Assembly (NCBI RefSeq): GCF_014705655.1
Contig: NZ_JACXIY010000026.1
Location: forward strand, 1-64,000
Direction of reading: 5' to 3'
DNA length: 64,000 bases
Source: Paenibacillus arenilitoris
Lineage (GTDB): Bacteria; Bacillota; Bacilli; Paenibacillales; Paenibacillaceae
Part shown: piece after piece, positions 1 through 7,595 of the stretch
Position numbering within the stretch: position 1 is the stretch's first letter
Layout: each line of letters begins with the position of its first letter
The notes under the pieces: model-generated
Databases searched by the model: none
What the model was told of the DNA's origin: nothing
The model's input: only the letters and a program-made list of their open reading frames with translations
Translations under genes and position numbers: made by a program

Positions 1-86
1 GTCGGCCGCCCCCCTAGGGGGGCATCTTGATTCTGATGGGGAATTTTCAACTGATTATTTTGAGGAATTTTCATTTGGTGTTGACA
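1..86. mobile_element. Probable end of an IS21-like insertion sequence
   Basis: The first 86 bases contain a C/G-rich palindrome (about 8-24) and two direct copies of GAATTTTCA (about 41-49 and 65-73), ending in GGTGTTGACA at 77-86. Read on the minus strand the tip is TGTCAACACC, the TG...CA type of terminus with internal repeats found in IS21-family ends. The element would extend left of the window, so neither transposase nor target duplication can be checked. The family assignment rests on recall of such ends, not on a search. Confidence 0.4.
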
Positions 87-1057
87 TGGACTGGGGAGAG
101 TCCTGTTGCAGTTGCTGCTTGAGCAACTGCTCGGGCATCCGTAACTGTTAATGAATAGGTGTCCATTCCGACTGAGGCTCTAAATGCAGCCGTTGTATAA
201 GGTATAGGTTCTAGGACAAACACGCCTCCACCCCACCCATTATTAGGTGCTGCTGAAAAGTGTTTATAGTTATTTGGGTATGCAATTACTCTGGTTGCTG
301 ACAAAGATTTAGTGGATGATATCCTATATGTTTGCCCTTCATATACACCAATATTATTAGCAATCGCAGTTTCGGCAGATAAATAACTATAAACAAACCC
401 ACCTACCATAACAGCTCCACTAACTAGTGCAATAAAATCTCCAACAGGTAATGGTCCATCAACAGTTGCGACTAAACCTAAAGCTGCCAATCGAGTTGCT
501 AGTCCACTTTCAGTAAAGGCTAACCCCATTCCTTTTAAAACAGTTACTGATGAAGCAAGACTCGCGGTTTGCATGCTTTCCTGAGGATAATAACCATGTT
601 CTTGATGGTAATCATAGTAATATTGTGCTAGTCGATCAACCCTTTGGAGTTGTTCTTCATCTTCTTGTGTATAGCTAACTCGTGTAATTGATTCATTCTT
701 TTCGAGTCTTGAATTCATATGATTCGTATAAGACTCTCTTTCATGTAATTGTGAATTAAGTGCAGTAAAACTTATGTCTTTTGAGTCATTAACAATTTCT
801 TTCATATCTACTAATACATCAAGAAGATAGGGATTATCTGTAAGTTCTTGATCTGTTAATGAAGCAGCCATCTCTTCAATTAGAGTTGGGGTTACTGTGA
901 AATCTTCTTTGATGTTTTTTGAAGAGCTAGTAGCAAAAGCGGAGTTAAAGCTAGAAATCAAAATCACAAATGAAAGCATTAACGATAATGAAACTTTTTT
1001 TGTAATTCCAGCAAGCATATTTCCTTTGATTTTCAAATCAATTGCTCCTTCAACCAT
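71..1057 (-). CDS. Secreted protein of unknown function, C terminus probably altered by an IS end
   Basis: A 328-residue protein with a Sec-type signal: a short N-region, then a hydrophobic core at about residues 22-40 and an A-x-A-like cleavage site near FNSAFA. The mature part is helical and charged (about 45-160), followed by a glycine/alanine-rich hydrophobic stretch (about 172-228) that could be a membrane segment, then a polar C-terminal part with aromatic and glycine residues. The start at 1057 has a GAGGT ribosome site 8 bases upstream; an internal ATG at M14 also directly precedes the signal peptide. The last codons (VNTK and stop) lie inside the probable IS end at 1-86, so the natural C terminus is probably lost. 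The gene is markedly AT-richer than the sugar genes. I do not recognise the family; a secreted toxin or peptide-like role is possible but unproven. Confidence 0.6.
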   Translation of the reverse strand: MVEGAIDLKIKGNMLAGITKKVSLSLMLSFVILISSFNSAFATSSSKNIKEDFTVTPTLIEEMAASLTDQELTDNPYLLDVLVDMKEIVNDSKDISFTALNSQLHERESYTNHMNSRLEKNESITRVSYTQEDEEQLQRVDRLAQYYYDYHQEHGYYPQESMQTASLASSVTVLKGMGLAFTESGLATRLAALGLVATVDGPLPVGDFIALVSGAVMVGGFVYSYLSAETAIANNIGVYEGQTYRISSTKSLSATRVIAYPNNYKHFSAAPNNGWGGGVFVLEPIPYTTAAFRASVGMDTYSLTVTDARAVAQAATATGLSPVHVNTK

Positions 1058-1465
1058 TAAATTTACCTCATCTCAAATTTCTATCCATCCAGTATTTATA
1101 TAGAATAGAAAAAAAGGTTAGGTATGTTAAAAACAATATCATTTATATAACTTACAAGTAATAGCCACAAAGTACGCAAATTAAATATTGATTATATCGA
1201 AATGTGTCGATTTATCGAGTTTATTTATCGGTAAATTCATTGGGATTAGTACATTTGAATCGAGAGATCTTAAGACTGGGGACAAAAAAATGGTAAGGAA
1301 GCATACGCTTCCTCTTGAATTAAGCTTGGTTGAAAAGGTGGGAAGGCCTTACGTAGTTGCGTAATCCGGTAAACGTTGTACGATCAGGCAAGGTTTCTGA
1401 CTTTGCAATCTTGAATAAATAACAGTACAGCATCGTTCCAATCCGAGTTTAATATAAGGCTTTCC
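1058..1465. other. Gene-free stretch with a short minus-strand coding-like fragment
   Basis: The first 200 bases are AT-rich and should hold the promoter of the minus-strand secreted gene. From 1445 down to 1320 the minus strand has an open stretch of about 42 codons ending in TAA at 1322-1320, with protein-like composition (it includes TLPDRTTFTGLRNYVRP). It has no ribosome site or clear start and I cannot assign it. It may be debris of a lost gene. Confidence 0.3.
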
Positions 1466-1726
1466 TTGTTTGGCACTTCGAATTTCCTCCTATGGAGTTT
1501 TGCGTACCAAAGCAGATATGCGAAGGAAGGGGACGGGATTCGTATAACAATCAGTTATACACTTTCGTATGACTTGCACGAAAAACCGGGTTATTTGAAG
1601 GATATTCGCGTTCCTCTAAAATCGCCGGAATACATAGGGGTTTTTAAGTATATTGGAGGTCAGAAAATTTTGCCGAGTGGCTCGTATAATACCATATTAC
1701 CGTTTCATCAAATAAATCGAAAATGA
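1466..1726 (+). other. Unassigned open frame of 86 codons, probably debris
   Basis: The frame reads through charged, beta-rich residues (for example GDGIRITISYTLSYDL) but has no convincing ribosome site. It ends in TGA at 1724-1726 directly in front of, and in frame with, the sigma-K-like fragment. The residues before the stop do not resemble the part of sigma-K that normally precedes that segment, so this is not simply a sigma gene with one stop. No family recognised. Confidence 0.2.
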
Positions 1727-1888
1727 CTTCGTTTTGTCCACAACGTCAAAAAGTTCGACAATACCGGCGAAGATTTGGAGGATTTAATTAGTATCGGCAC
1801 AATCGGGCTTATCAAAGCGATCGAAAGCTTCCAAACCGAAGACACAAAGCTTGACCTTGAAAAAGGTGGCGCTTCTTTTATGGAATAA
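1727..1888 (+). pseudogene. sigK: Fragment of a sporulation sigma factor (sigma-K type, region 2)
   Basis: Codons 1727-1840 encode [20 protein letters not shown] followed by GLIKAIESF. This is the highly conserved sigma-70 region 2.1-2.2 segment of SigK/SigE-type sigma factors (usual form: [20 protein letters not shown]). The frame loses similarity after IESFQTE and stops at TAA 1886-1888, so only about 40 of the roughly 230 residues remain. SigK is frequently split or rearranged in Bacilli (skin elements), but nothing here shows a skin-type junction. Most likely a stray broken copy. Family assignment is secure from the motif; cause of truncation is unknown. Confidence 0.8.
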
Positions 1889-1913
1889 AACGAATGCGTT
1901 TTTCGTAAATTAT

Positions 1914-1927
1914 ATATTGAATATATT
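1914..1927. promoter_or_regulatory. Putative operator of the GntR/LacI-type regulator
   Basis: The 14-mer ATATTGAATATATT ends 21 bases before the ATG of the regulator gene. The same 14-mer recurs exactly at 3251-3264 and a near copy lies at 3204-3216, both between this gene and the transporter operon. Location at both promoters fits autoregulation plus control of the importer; binding is inferred. Confidence 0.5.
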
Positions 1928-1948
1928 GATTGAAGTGTGGTGATTCGA

Positions 1949-3109
1949 ATGAACGCATCGGAAAGAATACCTATGTATCAGATGGTTCAAAAGTACTTAC
2001 GCGACTTGATAACGTCGCAAGTATTGAAGGTTGGAGATCGTATACCTTCGGAAAAGGAGCTCATGGAGCGTTTCGGAGTAAGCAAGATTACAGTCGTTAA
2101 TGCCCTGTCAGGTTTGGTTAACGAAAGAATTATAACTAGGGTGCCTGGGAAGGGGACTTTTGTATGCGATCCTGAATATGAAGTTCCGACGACATCTCCT
2201 AAACGTGCCGTAAAGCCTGTCAATAAAACTAGCGGTGATAGGCGGACGCGGATGATAGGCCTAATTATACCCAGCATTTATGATTATTTTACCATTAGAC
2301 TTATACATGGTATTCAGCAAGCACTAAATGAGAACGATTACCGTTGCGTTATCTATTTATCGGAGGGCAACATCGATAAGGAAAAAGAGGCTATCAAGAC
2401 ATGTAGTAAAATCGGAGCGGAAGGGTTACTGATATTCCCGGTTGACGAGGAATTATTCAACGAAGAAATATTAAGCATGAAATTTGCGGGTTATCCGTTC
2501 GTTCTCATCGACCGTTATCTACCAGGGGTTGAAACTCATTATATCGCATCAGACGGCAGGCTTGGCGTTAACATGGCTGTAAATTACCTGTGGGAGCTGG
2601 GGCATCGTGAAATCGCCATATGCTCGGATTCGCCCATACAAACCGTTACCGTTCAAGAGCGGATCGATGGATATATGAATGCTTTCAAGGAAAAGGGATC
2701 GCTAATTAACCCTGCCCACATCGTAACCGGTTTTGAAATCGGAAGTCTTGAGCAAGCTGAAACACATCCTTTGTACCGCTATATCCAAAATCGAATGGCA
2801 ACGGCCTATATTACGCTAAATGGAAGTCTTGGAGTGAAAATCTATCAAATTGCGCGTCAAGCAGGATTGAAGGTGCCTGAGGATATATCCATCATCAGTT
2901 TTGACGATCCGACTTCAATAATCGAAGGATACAACACTTTCACACATGTTAAACAGTTTGAACAAGACATGGGCTACCGCGCGGCTTACACGCTGCTTGA
3001 GGTCATTAACAGCGATGACGGGCAACACGGAAAATTTTTTAAAACCCTAGTGGAGCCGGAATTGGTGATTGGCGAGACGACGGGAAAAAACGTTTTCTCC
3101 CCTTCATGA
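1949..3109 (+). CDS. GntR-family repressor with LacI-like sugar-binding domain (AraR type)
   Basis: A cytoplasmic one-component regulator of about 386 residues. Residues 1-70 form a GntR winged helix-turn-helix (YLRDLITSQVLKVGDRIPSE, then FGVSKITVVNAL and a VPGKGTFV wing). From about residue 95 a periplasmic-binding-protein-like domain of the LacI/GalR class follows (IGLIIPSIYDYF; HREIAICSDSPI; PEDISIISFDD), the layout of the arabinose repressor AraR. The ligand is probably a sugar imported by the adjacent operon. An in-frame GTG at 1937 is possible, but the ATG at 1949 fits the conserved N terminus better; the upstream GTGTGGTG is only a weak ribosome site. The gene precedes the permease-permease-lipoprotein operon, and shared AT-rich 14-mers in both upstream regions suggest it represses both. 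Family is clear; ligand unknown. Confidence 0.9.
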   Translation: MNASERIPMYQMVQKYLRDLITSQVLKVGDRIPSEKELMERFGVSKITVVNALSGLVNERIITRVPGKGTFVCDPEYEVPTTSPKRAVKPVNKTSGDRRTRMIGLIIPSIYDYFTIRLIHGIQQALNENDYRCVIYLSEGNIDKEKEAIKTCSKIGAEGLLIFPVDEELFNEEILSMKFAGYPFVLIDRYLPGVETHYIASDGRLGVNMAVNYLWELGHREIAICSDSPIQTVTVQERIDGYMNAFKEKGSLINPAHIVTGFEIGSLEQAETHPLYRYIQNRMATAYITLNGSLGVKIYQIARQAGLKVPEDISIISFDDPTSIIEGYNTFTHVKQFEQDMGYRAAYTLLEVINSDDGQHGKFFKTLVEPELVIGETTGKNVFSPS

Positions 3110-3203
3110 TATCAACACTCGCATCTCCCTATATATAAACCTAATAACGAGTCAGACTCGCTTTCTGCTCGAACCTGACACCCCAATCTTTTTAAACAAT
3201 TCC

Positions 3204-3235
3204 ATTTGAATATATTGAATATGTACACTTATTAA
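3204..3235 (+). promoter_or_regulatory. Putative promoter overlapped by an operator, for the first importer operon
   Basis: ATTTGAATATATTGAAT at 3204-3220 contains the regulator-associated core and overlaps a TTGAAT hexamer (3206-3211), 18 bases before TATTAA (3230-3235). A repressor bound here would cover the -35 box. Promoter assignment is inference from hexamer match and position. Confidence 0.4.
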
Positions 3236-3250
3236 GGAATAAAACACACC

Positions 3251-3264
3251 ATATTGAATATATT
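3251..3264. promoter_or_regulatory. Second exact copy of the putative operator 14-mer
   Basis: ATATTGAATATATT, identical to 1914-1927, lies just downstream of the putative promoter and 12 bases before a cre-like site. Together with the 3204 copy it could permit co-operative or looped repression. Confidence 0.5.
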
Positions 3265-3275
3265 TAAGCCAAAGA

Positions 3276-3291
3276 ATGTAACCGATTGCAA
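3276..3291. promoter_or_regulatory. Catabolite-responsive element (cre) for CcpA
   Basis: ATGTAACCGATTGCAA matches the Bacillus cre consensus WTGNAANCGNWWNCAW at every position. It lies downstream of the putative promoter of the importer operon, where CcpA bound with HPr-Ser-P would block transcription when preferred sugars are present. The match is seen; the function is inferred. Confidence 0.6.
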
Positions 3292-3482
3292 TTAGAGAGG
3301 GGGAAGCTGCGGGTGGTTTCGTTTTACAGGTAAAGTGCCCAAGGAAGCGACAGGCAAGAAAGTCGTGTTGGGTTCTCGCTCCTATGCCGCCAGAAGATAG
3401 CTATATAATCCCCCAGCCGCACCTCGAAACGGCTAAGCTGCCGGAGGACGGCGAAGATATCATCATTTACCGACGATGATGT
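3292..3482 (+). other. Long leader with protein-like debris before the first permease
   Basis: Two short frames read like pieces of one protein broken by a frameshift: KEATGKKVVLGSRSYA (about 3339-3386) and PEDSYIIPQPHLETAKLPED, running on to IIIYRR and a stop just before the permease ribosome site. No start or ribosome site precedes them. They may be the last part of a lost gene between the promoter and the permease. No family recognised. Confidence 0.25.
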
Positions 3483-3499
3483 AGGAGGTGTTCGGAGAA

Positions 3500-4450
3500 A
3501 TGGTACCAAAGGGTGTGGTTATCCCTGGACTTGAGCGATTAAAAAAGAACAAGAAACTAACGAAGATTTGGTATTTCAGGCATGTCTATTTATTTTTGCT
3601 TCCTGCCATCATATGGTTTCTGGTTTTTGCTTACTATCCGATGTACGGCATTATAATAGCGTTCAAAGATTTCAAATTCAATTTGGGGATATTGGGGAGT
3701 CCTTGGGCTGGCTTTACATATTTCGAACAGTTTTTAAACGATTCCAGTTTTTACGATGTACTCCGAAATACGTTATCCATTAGTGTTCTTAAACTTATTA
3801 TCGGATTTCCAGCTCCATTGATTCTAGCCTTAATGCTCAATGCAGTCATGCACAAAAAAATCAAAAGAGTGTTTCAAACGATCTCCTATCTGCCGCACTT
3901 CGTTTCGTGGGTCGTTGTCGTTACCTTGCTTCAAAAAATCTTGTCTCCGAACGTAGGGCTAATCAATGACATTCGGTATCAAATGGGTTTGGATCCTATC
4001 TTTTTTATGGGAAAGCCGGAATTGTTCTATCCATTGGTACTCATTTCCGACATTTGGAAAGGTATAGGCTGGGGTTCGATCATTTATTTAGCCGCGTTAA
4101 CGAATATCGATCCGCACTTGTATGAAGCTGCGGAAATCGACGGGGCAGGTCGATGGAGCAAGCTATTTAAGATCACGCTTCCATGCCTTATTCCAACGAT
4201 AGGCATATTGCTGATCTTCTCCCTCAGCGGAATACTGAACGCCGGTTTTGATCAAATTTGGCTGATGCAGTCCCCGGCAACATTAAGCGTCTCGGAAATT
4301 TTGGACACTTATGTCTTAAAAACAGGCCTCCAGCAGGGGCAATTAGCCTATTCCACGGCAATTGGTTTATTCAAGTCCGCGATCTCGCTGATTCTCATCG
4401 TTGCCGTAAATCATATATCCAGACGCGTGAGCGATGTATCGTTATGGTAA
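3500..4450 (+). CDS. Sugar ABC transporter permease, LplB-like (first importer)
   Basis: Integral membrane permease of about 316 residues, one half of the channel of a CUT1-type oligosaccharide importer. It starts with a basic cytoplasmic tail, then WFLVFAYYPMYGIIIAFKDF typical of LplB/YteP proteins, about six membrane helices, and the ATPase-coupling EAA loop LYEAAEIDGAGRWSKLFKIT at about residues 207-228. The ATG at 3500 is chosen because AGGAGGTG (3483-3490) ends 9 bases upstream; the in-frame GTG at 3488 overlaps that site. The second permease follows after 32 bases and the binding lipoprotein comes third, the Paenibacillus permease-permease-SBP order. No ATPase is encoded nearby. Confidence 0.93.
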   Translation: MVPKGVVIPGLERLKKNKKLTKIWYFRHVYLFLLPAIIWFLVFAYYPMYGIIIAFKDFKFNLGILGSPWAGFTYFEQFLNDSSFYDVLRNTLSISVLKLIIGFPAPLILALMLNAVMHKKIKRVFQTISYLPHFVSWVVVVTLLQKILSPNVGLINDIRYQMGLDPIFFMGKPELFYPLVLISDIWKGIGWGSIIYLAALTNIDPHLYEAAEIDGAGRWSKLFKITLPCLIPTIGILLIFSLSGILNAGFDQIWLMQSPATLSVSEILDTYVLKTGLQQGQLAYSTAIGLFKSAISLILIVAVNHISRRVSDVSLW

Positions 4451-4482
4451 TAAGCGAGCACGGAAGATGAGGAGGTGTATGT

Positions 4483-5403
4483 ATGGGTGCGAGAAGGCTG
4501 ACGCCGGCAGATAAAATGTACATGACGCTTAACTATTCGGTGCTCTTTTTATTCTGCGCGACGGCACTCTATCCATTTATCTACTTTCTTGCCCTATCCT
4601 TCAATGACGGTTACGATGCGATGAAGGGCGGAATCTATTATTTTCCTAGAGTGTTTACATTAGAAAACTATGCCAAAGCTTTTAGCAACCATTTGATCCT
4701 GAATTCGTTTTATATTTCCATTGCCCGAACCTTTGTGGTAACGGTTGCCTCCGTAATATTGACGGCCTTATTAGCTTACGCGCTTTCGCGGAAAGGCTTG
4801 CCCGGAAGAAAATATATTGTCTTCTTTTTTTTCTTTACCACGTTGTTCAGCGGAGGACTTATTCCGACGTTTATTCTGTACCGGCAATTACATATCCTGG
4901 ATACGTTTTGGGTGTTGGTGTTACCGTCCCTATATAGTTTTTTCAATGCGATTATCATGAAAACTTTCTTTGACGGGATCCCAGACGGTCTGTCGGAATC
5001 GGCCCGAATAGACGGTGCAAGCGAGTTGTCGGTATTTGCAAGAATCATACTGCCCCTTTCGATGCCGGTGCTTGCTACCATTGCTTTGTTTGTCGGGGTG
5101 GGGGTGTGGAATGACTGGTTTACAGGTCAGTTTTTCATTCAGAATGAAAATCTGCAGCCTGCAGCTACGTTCCTTAACAAGATGATCAGCGAAGCGTCTT
5201 TCCAGTCGATGACGTCGTCGTCGGGAAATAGCGGATCTGCTATTCAGAACATGACCGAGACTCAAATGGAGCTCCGAGGCGTAACACCGGAAGCCTTGAG
5301 GATGACTTTCGTCATTATAATAACGACCCCGATCATCTGCGTGTATCCATTTCTTCAGAAATATTTCGTAAAAGGCGTATTGGTAGGTTCTCTTAAGGAG
5401 TAG
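4483..5403 (+). CDS. Sugar ABC transporter permease, YtcP/LplC-like (first importer)
   Basis: Second half of the membrane channel, 306 residues with six predicted helices. The N-terminal ALYPFIYFLALSFND and the central FTTLFSGGLIPTFILYRQL are hallmarks of YtcP/LplC permeases. The EAA loop LSESARIDGASELSVFARII is at about residues 170-191, and the C terminus FLQKYFVKGVLVGSLKE is the family's usual ending. A strong GAGGAGGTG lies upstream of the ATG. Transcribed with the LplB-like permease before it and the lipoprotein after it (57-base gap). Confidence 0.94.
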   Translation: MGARRLTPADKMYMTLNYSVLFLFCATALYPFIYFLALSFNDGYDAMKGGIYYFPRVFTLENYAKAFSNHLILNSFYISIARTFVVTVASVILTALLAYALSRKGLPGRKYIVFFFFFTTLFSGGLIPTFILYRQLHILDTFWVLVLPSLYSFFNAIIMKTFFDGIPDGLSESARIDGASELSVFARIILPLSMPVLATIALFVGVGVWNDWFTGQFFIQNENLQPAATFLNKMISEASFQSMTSSSGNSGSAIQNMTETQMELRGVTPEALRMTFVIIITTPIICVYPFLQKYFVKGVLVGSLKE

Positions 5404-5460
5404 TTGGTATAAAAGGCCATGCCTTTTATATAAAAACTTCCATTGGAAGGGGATTGTAGT

Positions 5461-7152
5461 ATGCTGAAGAACAAGCGTAGGAGCTTTCTTGGCATGACGC
5501 TAGTCGTGTTGCTGCTTTTAGTGACAATGACGGCATGTATGGGAAAAGACAGAGAAGAGAATGCAGGCACGGTTGACACAGGCCCGAATGATTCAGGCAC
5601 TGAAGAAATGAAGCCGGTAACCTTGACTTTCCTCAGTGCTTGGAACGGTGGCGGAGCCGGTTTCCCGCAGGACCAAAAGAATAATCCGGTAGCCCAAAAA
5701 ATTAGGGAGAAAACCGGGGTAACGTTAGACCTGGAATCCATCACGACAAGTGAAGTGGAAAAACTAAACACCATGTTCGCTTCCGGTACGGTTCCCGATA
5801 TTGTTAACGCCCCTTTCTGGTCAACTACGGGAGGAGAAGGACAAGTCATCAAGAAGGCGGCCATGGAAGGACAGCTTCTGGATTTAACCCCTTATCTCGA
5901 TAAATACCCGAATATTAAAAGACTTGCGACGACCGGGATTGCGAAGGATTTTGCCGAGTTCGATCTCAATAGTCCCGAATTTGAAGGCAAGACGTATCTC
6001 ATTCCTACGGAGACCCCGGACGGAACCCCTGAGAGCATTCATAATTGGAATTACGGCCTTTTTGCCAGGGGAGATATCCTGAAAGCTTTAAACGTAAAAG
6101 CGGAGGATATCGATACTCAAGATGAATTATATGATCTATTGGTTAAGATAAAAAATGGCGGTTTCAAGGATATTGGCGGGAAGCCGGTCATCCCGGCCGG
6201 AACCATGTGGAATGGATGGGATTACGGTCAATTCCTTGCCGGATGGACGGATTACACGATTTCGGATTTCCGTGAAGTAGATGGAAAGCTGATCCACTGG
6301 ACGCAATCCAAGGATCATGAAGCTAGGTTGTTATACATGAGAAAGTTATTAACGGAAGGTTTGTTTGATCTTGAAGCCTTCAGCAATACGAGTACAACAG
6401 CGAATGAAAAGCTTACGACGGGAAAAGTTGCCGTATTCGGAGCCCAACCTATGCTAGGTGATTTACAAAAAACGCTTTATAAGACGAACCCGGAAATGAA
6501 ATATGAACTATTGGGTCCGATGAAGAATAAGAGCGGAAACATTCGAACGCAAGTGGAAAAACCCGGCCGTTCCGGTTTCCCTGTTCTTTTCTTAAGCGCT
6601 AGCATCAAAGATCCCGATGCGGCATTACGGTACATTGATTATGTCAACAGCGAAGAAGGCCGACTGCTTGCGTATTTCGGGATCGAAGGAACGCACTACA
6701 CCATGGAAAACGGGCTGCCCCAATGGAATCCCGATGTGAAAAAGCAATTCGATGAAAACCCGGATCTGAAAAGAGACGCAGGGCTCAATTATCTTCCGGG
6801 AAGGTTCATAGGGGCGTTCTCCTCTGAAGTCACTTGGCCTACGCCCGAAGATCAAAAAACGGAGTGGCAAAAGTTGGAGGAGAGTTTCTCGGCAAAAATG
6901 CCTATCCAAATCATAGACAAAGTAAGCGCCAGCTATCTTGCAAGAGATTGGCCCCAATATGAGCAATTTAGAGATAAAACCAGCAGTTTGAATTTCGATG
7001 AGGAATTTAAGAAAGCATTGTTTGCGGCGTCTGATGAAGAGGCTATAGATATGCTTCATAATGTTCAAGAAAAATTTAGAGATGCCGGCGTGGAAGAAAT
7101 GTCAGAGTTCGTGGCCCAAAAAGCTGCAGAAAGAGAGGATGTAGGGTTCTAG
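5461..7152 (+). CDS. Extracellular solute-binding lipoprotein, LplA-like (first importer)
   Basis: Substrate-capturing lipoprotein of about 563 residues. The N terminus has basic residues, a hydrophobic stretch and a lipobox-like MTAC around residue 24, followed by a charged, flexible linker. The mature part is of the large LplA/YtcQ class: FASGTVPDIVNAPFW (about 105-120) near the N lobe and NSEEGRLLAYFGIEGTHYTM (about 396-415), the signature near the C-lobe hinge. ATG 5461 follows GGAAGGGG by 8 bases. It is the last gene of the operon, ahead of a factor-independent terminator. Substrate probably an oligosaccharide; which one cannot be read from sequence. Confidence 0.92.
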   Translation: MLKNKRRSFLGMTLVVLLLLVTMTACMGKDREENAGTVDTGPNDSGTEEMKPVTLTFLSAWNGGGAGFPQDQKNNPVAQKIREKTGVTLDLESITTSEVEKLNTMFASGTVPDIVNAPFWSTTGGEGQVIKKAAMEGQLLDLTPYLDKYPNIKRLATTGIAKDFAEFDLNSPEFEGKTYLIPTETPDGTPESIHNWNYGLFARGDILKALNVKAEDIDTQDELYDLLVKIKNGGFKDIGGKPVIPAGTMWNGWDYGQFLAGWTDYTISDFREVDGKLIHWTQSKDHEARLLYMRKLLTEGLFDLEAFSNTSTTANEKLTTGKVAVFGAQPMLGDLQKTLYKTNPEMKYELLGPMKNKSGNIRTQVEKPGRSGFPVLFLSASIKDPDAALRYIDYVNSEEGRLLAYFGIEGTHYTMENGLPQWNPDVKKQFDENPDLKRDAGLNYLPGRFIGAFSSEVTWPTPEDQKTEWQKLEESFSAKMPIQIIDKVSASYLARDWPQYEQFRDKTSSLNFDEEFKKALFAASDEEAIDMLHNVQEKFRDAGVEEMSEFVAQKAAEREDVGF

Positions 7153-7184
7153 AAGCGGGATCTGATGAAGCTAGCACGCTACAA

Positions 7185-7212
7185 AAAAAACCGCCTCCAC
7201 GGGCGGTTTTTT
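7185..7212 (+). terminator. Rho-independent terminator after the first importer operon
   Basis: AAAACCGCC (7187-7195), short loop, GGCGGTTTT (7202-7210) with a run of T on the far side and A on the near side. It closes the operon ending at 7152. Confidence 0.85.
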
Positions 7213-7423
7213 CGCATATTCTGAAAGCACGATAATCACATCGATGAAGATAACAACGAGGGACGAACCATATTAACGAAAAGTGCCTTCTACTCGTTGG
7301 GAGCTAACAGGATTCGCGAAATAAGGTGTCCTTATTATGCTATTTTAAGACCATAAAATCGAGGTATCCTTGTCATTCTTGAACTATAATGCTAAATGAA
7401 TGCGTACGGCAAAGGAGTAATAT

Positions 7424-7549
7424 GTGATCGCTTCCGATATCCCGGCGGCAGGGTTTTATTACCATGTATGTGACACGGATCGGCGTCCGCTCGCATCGGA
7501 TGCCCATTTTGACTGGTTCCGGGTAGCAAGTATCCGAGTAGATAGCTGA
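7424..7549 (+). CDS. Possible 41-residue small protein in the gap before GH3
   Basis: A GTG at 7424 is preceded by AAAGGAG (7411-7417) at 6-base spacing and opens 41 codons ending in TGA 7547-7549. The product is acidic and aromatic (FYYHVCDTDRRPL, HFDWFRV), without signal or membrane segment. No family recognised. It ends 46 bases before the GH3 gene and could be a leader peptide or the remains of a larger gene. The rest of the 7213-7595 gap shows TATAAT at 7385-7390 and 7562-7567 without good -35 partners. Confidence 0.3.
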   Translation: MIASDIPAAGFYYHVCDTDRRPLASDAHFDWFRVASIRVDS

Positions 7550-7595
7550 TTTTGGAATTAGTATAATTTATAGTAAGTTCGAGGAGCGTGCGAAA

